Below are positions 15,972-21,556 of a DNA stretch of 21,556 bases, one piece after another. The DNA is taken from positions 1 to 21,556 of the forward strand of contig JBGTHQ010000018.1 of assembly GCA_041746135.1 (NCBI GenBank), read 5' to 3'. Below the pieces are notes generated by a model. It was not told the DNA's origin. It was given only the letters and a program-made list of their open reading frames with translations, and did no database searches. The stretch comes from Alg239-R122 sp041746135 (GTDB lineage Bacteria > Pseudomonadota > Alphaproteobacteria > Sphingomonadales > Sphingomonadaceae). Positions within the stretch are counted from its first letter, which is position 1. Each line of letters starts with the position of its first letter. The translations under genes and the position numbers were made by a program.

Positions 15972-17489
15972 ATGAGCGCATTCGGCAAGAAAAACGGCAT
16001 CGGCCAGCCTGCACGTCCTGCATTCGGGGTGGCGCGGCCCATGCAGGGCGGCGGTGCGCCTGCCAAGAAGGAAGACGAACCGCCGCAGGGCGGCGAGCAA
16101 TTCCCGCCAATCGACGAAGCGGACCTGCTCGGCGGTGTCGCACCGTCTGCCGAGACAGAAAACGCAATGTCCCGCCTCACCGACCGGGCCAATGCCATCA
16201 ACGCGCCCGATGCCAAAGCCGAAGGGTTCGAAGCCTCGGTTCACAAGATCAAGGAACAGGTGCTGCCGCGCCTGCTCGAACGCGTCGATCCCGAAGCCGC
16301 GGCCACGCTGACCAAGGAAGAACTGTCGGAAGAATTCCGCCCGATCATCCTCGAAGTCCTTTCCGAACTCAAACTCACGCTCAATCGCCGCGAACAGTTT
16401 GCGCTCGAAAAAGTGCTGATCGACGAGTTGCTCGGCTTCGGCCCGCTGGAAGAATTGCTGAGCGATCCGGAAATTTCCGATATCATGGTCAACGGCCCCG
16501 AACAGACATATATTGAGAAAAACGGCAAGCTTACAATCGCGCCGATCCAGTTTCGCGACGAGGAACACCTGTTCCAGATCGCCCAGCGGATCGTCAACCA
16601 GGTCGGCCGCCGCGTCGACCAAACCACACCGCTGGCCGATGCCCGTCTGAAGGACGGTTCCCGTGTCAACGTGATCGTGCCGCCGCTAAGTCTCAAGGGC
16701 ACGGCGATCTCGATTCGCAAATTCTCCGAAAAACCGATCACACTCGATATGCTCAAGGGCTTTGGCTCGATGAGCGACAAAATGTGCACCGCGCTCAAGA
16801 TCGCGGGGGCCAGCCGGATGAACATCGTTATTTCAGGCGGTACCGGTTCGGGTAAAACGACCATGCTCAACTCGCTGTCGAAAATGATCGATCCGGGCGA
16901 ACGGGTGCTGACGATCGAGGATGCTGCCGAGCTTCGGCTGCAACAGCCGCATTGGCTGCCGCTGGAGACGCGCCCGCCCAATCTGGAGGGCAAGGGCGCG
17001 ATTACGATCGGCGACCTCGTCAAGAACGCGTTGCGTATGCGTCCCGACCGTATCATTCTGGGCGAAATTCGTGGCGCGGAATGTTTCGATCTTCTCGCCG
17101 CAATGAACACCGGCCATGACGGCTCGATGTGTACGCTCCACGCCAACAGCCCGCGCGAATGCCTGGGCCGCATGGAAAACATGATCTTGATGGGCGACAT
17201 CAAAATCCCCAAGGAAGCCATTTCGCGCCAGATCGCCGAATCGGTCGACCTCATCGTGCAGGTTAAGCGTCTCCGCGACGGTTCGCGCCGTACCACCAAC
17301 ATCACCGAAGTGATCGGCATGGAGGGCGACGTGATCGTAACGCAGGAACTGTTCAAGTTCGAATATCTGGACGAGGATGCCGACGGCAAGATCCATGGCG
17401 AGTTCCGGCCTTCCGGTCTGCGCCCCTACACGCTGGAAAAAGCGCGGCAATACGGTTTCGACCAGCCTTATCTGGAAGCCTGCCTGTAA
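15972..17489 (+). CDS. cpaF: CpaF/TadA-family pilus assembly ATPase
   Basis: CpaF is the cytoplasmic hexameric ATPase that powers assembly of Flp/Tad pili. The 505-residue protein has a flexible Gly/Pro/Ala-rich N-terminus (about 1-60) and the CpaF N-terminal domain with the LLGFGPLEELLSDPEISDIMVNGP motif (about 150-180). The secretion ATPase core follows, with Walker A SGGTGSGKTT (Lys295), Walker B RPDRIILGEIRGAE and the His box GHDGSMCTLHANSP. The length and the MSAFGKK start fit the family; the ribosome site is weak. No other tad gene (cpaB, cpaC, cpaE, tadB, tadC, pilin) occurs in the window, so the rest of the cluster must lie elsewhere. Confidence 0.94.
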   Translation: MSAFGKKNGIGQPARPAFGVARPMQGGGAPAKKEDEPPQGGEQFPPIDEADLLGGVAPSAETENAMSRLTDRANAINAPDAKAEGFEASVHKIKEQVLPRLLERVDPEAAATLTKEELSEEFRPIILEVLSELKLTLNRREQFALEKVLIDELLGFGPLEELLSDPEISDIMVNGPEQTYIEKNGKLTIAPIQFRDEEHLFQIAQRIVNQVGRRVDQTTPLADARLKDGSRVNVIVPPLSLKGTAISIRKFSEKPITLDMLKGFGSMSDKMCTALKIAGASRMNIVISGGTGSGKTTMLNSLSKMIDPGERVLTIEDAAELRLQQPHWLPLETRPPNLEGKGAITIGDLVKNALRMRPDRIILGEIRGAECFDLLAAMNTGHDGSMCTLHANSPRECLGRMENMILMGDIKIPKEAISRQIAESVDLIVQVKRLRDGSRRTTNITEVIGMEGDVIVTQELFKFEYLDEDADGKIHGEFRPSGLRPYTLEKARQYGFDQPYLEACL

Positions 17490-17548
17490 CAGAAATTGCC
17501 GCCTTACCTATCCACAAGCCCAGCATATCTGGTTGCCACATTTACGCT

Positions 17549-17576
17549 TTGTTACAATTTCGAATCTAGATATAAT
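17549..17576 (+). promoter_or_regulatory. Strong predicted sigma70-type promoter
   Basis: TTGTTA (17549-17554) and a perfect TATAAT (17571-17576) are separated by 16 bases. It lies in the gap after cpaF and would start transcription near 17583, giving about 150 bases of leader before the tail-anchored protein gene. The leader contains a 47-codon open frame from an ATG at 17590 with no clear ribosome site. Confidence 0.6.
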
Positions 17577-17734
17577 GCACGCATGTGACATGACGGTAAT
17601 GCGACGCGTTTTCAAGATCGGATCACGAATGCTGCAATGTGCTTTGGCAGTACAGGAAATGGACGCAGATACGTTCGGGGGAACCGTAACTTGTCTGCCC
17701 GGCAGAGCATTCTGGAATATGGCAGTTGGATGAG

Positions 17735-18307
17735 ATGCAGCTCCGCATGGAGCGGGACCGGCTCCTGGCATCGCAGGAATTCTCGCGCTCACCGCTTATG
17801 ACGATATTGCTGAAATATCTTGTGCAAAAACAGCTGGAGCCGGGTATCGGCAAACTGACATCCAATCAGATTGCAAGCGAAGCGCTGGGCAAAAAAAGCG
17901 AGGTCGGCAATGACGCCAATGCCTATGCGCGCGTACAGGTCGGACGTTTGCGCCAGGTCATGAATACCTATTATGCGGGCCATCCGCACGTAACGCGCCT
18001 GCACCTGCCCAACGGGCAATACCGCTTCGATATTATCTCATCCGACAGCGCCCAATACGATACTCTGTTTGCGAGTAGCCCGGCAACGGCCCAGGAAGCG
18101 GTGGCTGCGGAAAGCTCTGACTGGCGGGAGTTACGCCCTATCCCCCCGGCGCAATCGATCGGAGTGTCGGCATTAAATGACAGTCCGGCAGTATCCGATG
18201 CTCATGACCCGAGCGATAATGTCCCCACAGCCGATTACACGCAGATATATTATCTCTCTGCGACCGTGCTGATCGTTGCTGCGATAATCCTCATTCTTTC
18301 GAAATAG
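17735..18307 (+). CDS. Tail-anchored protein with a cyclase/TPR-type N-terminal module
   Basis: This 190-residue protein has two parts. Residues about 8-102 follow a pattern I recognise from the N-termini of alphaproteobacterial adenylate-cyclase-like and TPR proteins: L..S..F..SP....LL.YLV...LE...GKL...QIA.EALG, then N.YARVQVGRLRQVMNTYYAG and RLHLPNGQYRFD. It looks winged-helix-like. A variable acidic linker follows, and a single hydrophobic helix at 171-189 ends the protein, leaving one or two cytoplasmic-type residues. No cyclase, TPR or other catalytic domain is present. A membrane-tethered regulator is one inference. The start is uncertain between TTG at 17726 and ATG at 17735 (GGA just upstream). 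A strong promoter precedes it. Confidence 0.72.
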   Translation: MQLRMERDRLLASQEFSRSPLMTILLKYLVQKQLEPGIGKLTSNQIASEALGKKSEVGNDANAYARVQVGRLRQVMNTYYAGHPHVTRLHLPNGQYRFDIISSDSAQYDTLFASSPATAQEAVAAESSDWRELRPIPPAQSIGVSALNDSPAVSDAHDPSDNVPTADYTQIYYLSATVLIVAAIILILSK

Positions 18308-18380
18308 TCCCGCCCTTTCGGTCCGGTCGACCCGGTGAGGGATATCGCAGTGTCCGCTCCGGTCAGCCTATTCGTGCTGT

Positions 18381-18581
18381 CTAGCCCTTGAGCGCCAGCG
18401 CTGCCGCGAATACGGCGGTCAGCACGCCCATGACCGTGAGAAAGGTCCACGGCATGAACCCGACCTTGTCGATATCGTCCCGGCGCTCGCGCCGCCGCTC
18501 CGCCAGCGAGGCGACGATCACCACCACCACGGCAGCAAGCGCGATTTCGCCCCAGACATTGATACTCTCCAGAAACTCCAT
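18381..18581 (-). CDS. Small two-transmembrane-helix protein
   Basis: This short gene encodes 66 residues. It has two hydrophobic helices (about 12-27 and 44-64) joined by a strongly charged loop rich in arginine (RRRERRDD), so both ends are likely periplasmic with the loop in the cytoplasm. The function is unknown. It begins 16 bases after the 3-hydroxyisobutyrate dehydrogenase stop on the same strand and is probably cotranscribed with it. A GTG one codon upstream is an alternative start; AAGG overlaps that GTG, which favours the ATG. The clean two-helix design and operon position support a real gene over a chance frame. Confidence 0.68.
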   Translation of the reverse strand: MEFLESINVWGEIALAAVVVVIVASLAERRRERRDDIDKVGFMPWTFLTVMGVLTAVFAAALALKG

Positions 18582-18596
18582 CACCTTGAAAACGGC

Positions 18597-19475
18597 TTAT
18601 GTGCCTTCGAGCGTCTGGATGATGGCGGAAAAGTCGAGGCCCTGGCTATCGGCTTCGACAAAGGCTTCGTAAATCGCCGCCGCGCGCGTTCCCATCGGCA
18701 CGTCCGCATCCGATGCGCGGGCCGCTTCCAGTGCCAGCCGCATGTCCTTCAGCATCAATGCCGCGGCGAACCCGCCTTGATAGCCGTTATCGGCGGGACT
18801 TTGCGGGCCCACGCCGGGCACGGGGCAATAGCTGGTCATCGACCAGCTCTGTCCCGAAGCGACCGAGGATATGTCATAGAAAGTCTGAAGGTCGAGCCCC
18901 AGTTTCTTCGCCAGAACGAATGTCTCGCACGTTGCGGCCATGGTCGATCCGAGCAGCATGTTGTTGCAGATCTTGGCCGCCTGCCCCGCGCCATTGTCGC
19001 CGGCATGGATCACCGCCTTGCCCATGTCGGACAGAATCGGTTCGGCGCGTTCGAATGCGGCTTTGCGGCCGCCAACCATGAAGGTGAGCGTGCTGCCATT
19101 GGCCGCGGCGATGCCGCCAGAAACCGGCGCATCCACTGCGGCTAGGCCTTTTGTCTCGGCCGCGACCGCAACCGCGCGCGCCGTGTCGACGTCGATGGTC
19201 GAACAATCGATTAGCAATGTGCCCGGCGCGGCATGCGCGAACACGCTTTCCTGATAAACCGATTGCACATGGTTGCCGGCGGGCAGCATGGTGACGATCG
19301 CATCCATATGGCTGACCGCCTGCACCGGATCGGACACGGGTTCGCACCCCGCCTCGCCCGCTTTGGCCAGAGCCTTGCCCGACAAGTCGAACGCGGTGAC
19401 ACTATGCCCGGCCTTGACGAGGTTCGCGGCCATGCCGCCGCCCATGTTGCCCAGGCCGATAAATCCGATTTTCAT
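18597..19475 (-). CDS. mmsB: 3-hydroxyisobutyrate dehydrogenase
   Basis: The enzyme oxidises 3-hydroxyisobutyrate to methylmalonate semialdehyde with NAD+, in valine breakdown. The 292-residue protein has the N-terminal Rossmann signature IGFIGLGNMGGGMAANLVKAG, the substrate-binding DAPVSGG (115-121), and GAGQAAKICNNM with Lys168, the conserved catalytic lysine of the beta-hydroxyacid dehydrogenase family. The C-terminal region with YQGGFAAALMLKDMRLALEAA is typical of the 3-hydroxyisobutyrate subgroup. Related oxidoreductases such as tartronate semialdehyde reductase share this fold, but the hydrolase and hydratase genes nearby support the valine role. It starts only 29 bases from the divergent peptidase gene. 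Confidence 0.93.
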   Translation of the reverse strand: MKIGFIGLGNMGGGMAANLVKAGHSVTAFDLSGKALAKAGEAGCEPVSDPVQAVSHMDAIVTMLPAGNHVQSVYQESVFAHAAPGTLLIDCSTIDVDTARAVAVAAETKGLAAVDAPVSGGIAAANGSTLTFMVGGRKAAFERAEPILSDMGKAVIHAGDNGAGQAAKICNNMLLGSTMAATCETFVLAKKLGLDLQTFYDISSVASGQSWSMTSYCPVPGVGPQSPADNGYQGGFAAALMLKDMRLALEAARASDADVPMGTRAAAIYEAFVEADSQGLDFSAIIQTLEGT

Positions 19476-19504
19476 GATGCCGTGCTTTCTGTTATGTTGC
19501 CGCG

Positions 19505-20119
19505 ATGATCAGAATGCTCTTATTCACTTTACTGGCCTGTTTGACAACATCCGCGAATGCGCAAAGCTATAGTTCCGCCACGCTGGGTCTGTACGGACAG
19601 TGGCTTGCCAAGGAGGGGAATGCTGCACGGGTACGCGATTTCGAGCGGGATCTGGCCAAACGCGGGCTAAACGATGTCCTGCCCACCCACCAGATTTTGC
19701 GGACCGCCCGCGACTGGCGGGAATGCGGCGATCCGTTCGCGCTGCCCGACCGGGCGAGCTGGAGCGGCATGTTCGCCACGCTGGCGCTGGTCAAGAACGA
19801 GATCGTTCCGCTCGTGGGAAAGATCGAGGCGGTGTCCGGCTATCGCGATCCGGCCATGAATGCCTGTGCGGGCGGCGCGACTACCAGCGCGCATATGCAG
19901 TTCGGCGCGCTCGATTTCTATGCGATGGATAGCGGTATGTCCGAATCGCGGCTTGCGGCGCTACTTTGTCATTGGCAATCGAACAAACCCGCGCGCCAGG
20001 CTATCGGCCTCGGCTTTTACGGCAATCGCAAATTCCATATCGATGCCGACGTCAAATGGGCGCGGACATGGGGTCCCGGCGGGCGCAGCGCAAATTCTCC
20101 GTGCCGTAACGCGGGTTAG
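19505..20119 (+). CDS. Secreted M15-type peptidase-like protein
   Basis: The 204-residue protein has a clear signal peptide with likely cleavage after residue 19 (ANA/QS). The second half matches the fold and motifs of M15 zinc peptidases (D-alanyl-D-alanine carboxypeptidase/endopeptidase type): SGYRDPAMNACAGGATTSAH, then a His-x6-Asp pair (His130, Asp137 in AHMQFGALDF) and a downstream His178 in KFHID, which together would ligate one zinc. Cleavage of peptidoglycan crosslinks in the periplasm is likely but inferred. The gene lies between the enoyl-CoA hydratase and mmsB genes and is transcribed opposite to both: 29 bases from the mmsB start and 10 bases from the hydratase stop. Confidence 0.78.
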   Translation: MIRMLLFTLLACLTTSANAQSYSSATLGLYGQWLAKEGNAARVRDFERDLAKRGLNDVLPTHQILRTARDWRECGDPFALPDRASWSGMFATLALVKNEIVPLVGKIEAVSGYRDPAMNACAGGATTSAHMQFGALDFYAMDSGMSESRLAALLCHWQSNKPARQAIGLGFYGNRKFHIDADVKWARTWGPGGRSANSPCRNAG

Positions 20120-20129
20120 CTAAGGCCTC

Positions 20130-20903
20130 CTAGCGACCGGTCCATTTGCCGGGGCGTTTTTCGACGAACGCCGCCATGCCTTCGCTCTGGTCCTCGGTCC
20201 CGAACAGCCCGTGGAACAGGCGGCGCTCGAACTGCACGCCCTGCTGCAGAGTCGTCTCGAACGCGGCGTCAACCATTTCCTTGACCGCCAGCACCGCCAG
20301 CGGCGCCATTTCGGCGATTTTGGTGGCGGTCTTCATGGCTTCGTCGAGCAAAACATCCGCCGCGACGACGCGCGCCACCAGCCCGCTGCGCTCAGCTTCC
20401 TCGGCGCCCATCATCCGGCCGGTCAGGCACATGTCCATAGTTTTCGCCTTGCCGATCGCGCGCGCCATGCGCTGTGATCCGCCCATGCCCGGCGTCACGG
20501 CCAGCTTGATTTCCGGCTGCCCAAATTGCGCGCTGTCGGCGGCAATGATGATATCGCACATCATCGCCAGCTCGCACCCTCCGCCGAGCGCATAGCCCGC
20601 CACCGCGGCAATAACCGGTTTGCGCGTCGCAGTGACGCGGTCGTACCCGCCGAAGAAATTGCTGCCGTACATCTCGGCGAAACCCTGCGACGACATTTCC
20701 TTGATATCGGCGCCCGCGGCGAAAGCCTTTTCGCTGCCGGTCAAAACGGCGCAGCCCTGCCCGTCATCGGCATCGAACGCCGCCAGCGCGGCGATCAGGT
20801 CGGCCAGCACCTGGCTGTTGAGCGCATTGAGCGCCTTGGGCCGGTTGAGCGTGATCAGCGTGACGCGGCCGCGCTGTTCGACAAGGATGGTTTCGTAGCT
20901 CAT
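20130..20903 (-). CDS. Enoyl-CoA hydratase (crotonase family)
   Basis: The enzyme adds water across a trans-2-enoyl-CoA double bond; next to a 3-hydroxyisobutyryl-CoA hydrolase its likely substrate is methacrylyl-CoA from valine, though general fatty-acid oxidation is possible. The 257-residue protein has the crotonase signature: oxyanion-hole segments FAAGADIKEM and YALGGGCELAMMCD, and both catalytic glutamates, Glu111 and Glu131 (FGQPEIKLAVTPGMGGSQR). Length and motifs are normal. AGGAGA lies seven bases before the ATG. It starts 28 bases after the upstream hydrolase stop, so the two are cotranscribed. Confidence 0.94.
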   Translation of the reverse strand: MSYETILVEQRGRVTLITLNRPKALNALNSQVLADLIAALAAFDADDGQGCAVLTGSEKAFAAGADIKEMSSQGFAEMYGSNFFGGYDRVTATRKPVIAAVAGYALGGGCELAMMCDIIIAADSAQFGQPEIKLAVTPGMGGSQRMARAIGKAKTMDMCLTGRMMGAEEAERSGLVARVVAADVLLDEAMKTATKIAEMAPLAVLAVKEMVDAAFETTLQQGVQFERRLFHGLFGTEDQSEGMAAFVEKRPGKWTGR

Positions 20904-20931
20904 AATCTATCTCCTGAATATGTCGGCGCAC

Positions 20932-21556
20932 TCAGTCCAGAGGCTTCCAGCGTTCGTCCTCGGGCAGTGGCGCGAAAATCTCGTCGAGCATCGCATCGGT
21001 CACGCCTTCGGGAGTCGCGGGATCCCATTGCGGCGCATTGTCCTTGTCGATGATCAGCGCGCGCACGCCCTCGAGGAAATCGTGCCGCCCAACGACATGC
21101 GCGCCGATGGTATATTCCTGCGCCATTTCGGCGGCAAAATCGGGCATGTCGAGCCCTTCTTTCAGCTGGCGCAGCGCGACTTTACAGGTCTGCGGCGATT
21201 TGGTGCCGAGCGTGTCGCGTTCCTTGAGCGCCCAGTCGGAGCCGTCCTCTTCCAACGCGGCGAGAATTTCCTCATAGACGTCGCTGGCGAACAGTTTGTT
21301 GATCGGGTCCATATTGGCCTCGATCCGCGGCTCGGGCGGGGTGACCGACAAAGTGCCGAGCACGCCGCCGATCCGGGCGGGATTTATGGCGATGCGGTCC
21401 TTGGCCTCCTGCAGACTTTCGGACGGCAGGTAATGGGTGGCGAGGCCCATGGCATAGCATTCCGACCCGTCGAGCCGCGCGCCGGTGAGCGCCAGAAACT
21501 GTCCGACCCGGCCCGGCAGGCGCGGCAGGTACCAGCCGCCGCCGACATCGGGGAAC
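20932..21556 (-). CDS. 3-hydroxyisobutyryl-CoA hydrolase, C-terminal part
   Basis: The reading frame is open to the right edge of the window, so the start lies outside; the visible 207 residues are the C-terminal part. The visible N-terminal stretch, FPDVGGGWYLPRLPGR, followed by LALTGARLDGSECYAMGLATHYLP, is characteristic of the HIBCH branch of the crotonase superfamily, and the C-terminal LREGLD-like and RALIIDKDNAPQWDPATPEGV segments are also typical. The enzyme releases 3-hydroxyisobutyrate from its CoA ester in valine catabolism. The ATG at 21450 is internal (MGLATHY) and not the true start. It is cotranscribed with the enoyl-CoA hydratase downstream. Confidence 0.92.
   Translation of the reverse strand, partial: FPDVGGGWYLPRLPGRVGQFLALTGARLDGSECYAMGLATHYLPSESLQEAKDRIAINPARIGGVLGTLSVTPPEPRIEANMDPINKLFASDVYEEILAALEEDGSDWALKERDTLGTKSPQTCKVALRQLKEGLDMPDFAAEMAQEYTIGAHVVGRHDFLEGVRALIIDKDNAPQWDPATPEGVTDAMLDEIFAPLPEDERWKPLD

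Noticed and set aside
17508..17516. CTATCCACA, one mismatch from a DnaA box
   Set aside because: A single near-match with no cluster, no A+T-rich unwinding region and no origin-linked genes is not evidence of a replication origin.
18308..18380. Possible terminator between the convergent tail-anchored and two-TM protein genes
   Set aside because: A GGTCGACC palindrome is present but it is short and has no flanking T-run, so no terminator is supported.

Overview
The window is ordinary housekeeping chromosome from an alphaproteobacterium, most likely a member of the Sphingomonadales. This rests on gene content and protein character: an F1-only atpHAGDC operon (the F0 genes lie elsewhere), an 85-residue epsilon subunit, an rsmI/yraN pair divergent from an LppC-type lipoprotein, and GC-rich coding sequence with strong codon bias. 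Genus cannot be fixed from sequence alone. There is no rRNA, tRNA, CRISPR array, transposase or phage gene, and no gene-free stretch over 300 bases.

Layout. 1-951 (minus): the 5' end of yraN and complete rsmI, divergent from an LppC/LpoA-like lipoprotein (955-2184, plus), which ends at a bidirectional terminator. 2257-3720 (minus): an Fsa/TalC-type transaldolase and a DUF4197 lipoprotein, the latter divergent from priA (3890-6076). 6153-7697: a membrane-anchored trypsin-like protease. 7694-8666: a compact divergent pair, a VOC protein and a tandem HxlR-type regulator, whose stop codons each overlap the neighbouring gene's stop. 8663-9688 (minus): Ada. 9950-14811: atpH, atpA, atpG, atpD and atpC, with an 81-bp multi-hairpin repeat between atpA and atpG and a terminator after atpC. 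14851-15780 (minus): an EamA/DMT transporter. 15972-17489: cpaF, the Flp-pilus/tad ATPase, without other tad genes. 17735-18307: a small tail-anchored protein resembling the N-terminal module of alphaproteobacterial cyclase/TPR proteins, behind a strong predicted promoter. 18381-21556 (mostly minus): valine catabolism genes (3-hydroxyisobutyryl-CoA hydrolase, enoyl-CoA hydratase, 3-hydroxyisobutyrate dehydrogenase) and a two-TM peptide, with an oppositely oriented M15-type peptidase gene wedged among them.

How the genes work together. The atp genes build the catalytic F1 head of ATP synthase. The hydratase, hydrolase and dehydrogenase form consecutive steps of valine breakdown (methacrylyl-CoA to 3-hydroxyisobutyryl-CoA to 3-hydroxyisobutyrate to methylmalonate semialdehyde). 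The LppC-like lipoprotein and the M15-type peptidase point to cell-wall work. PriA and Ada belong to replication restart and alkylation repair. The least explained parts are the tail-anchored protein, the VOC/HxlR pair with its putative operator, the repeat inside the atp operon, the four-part protease and the isolated cpaF. I saw no clearly new multi-gene system.
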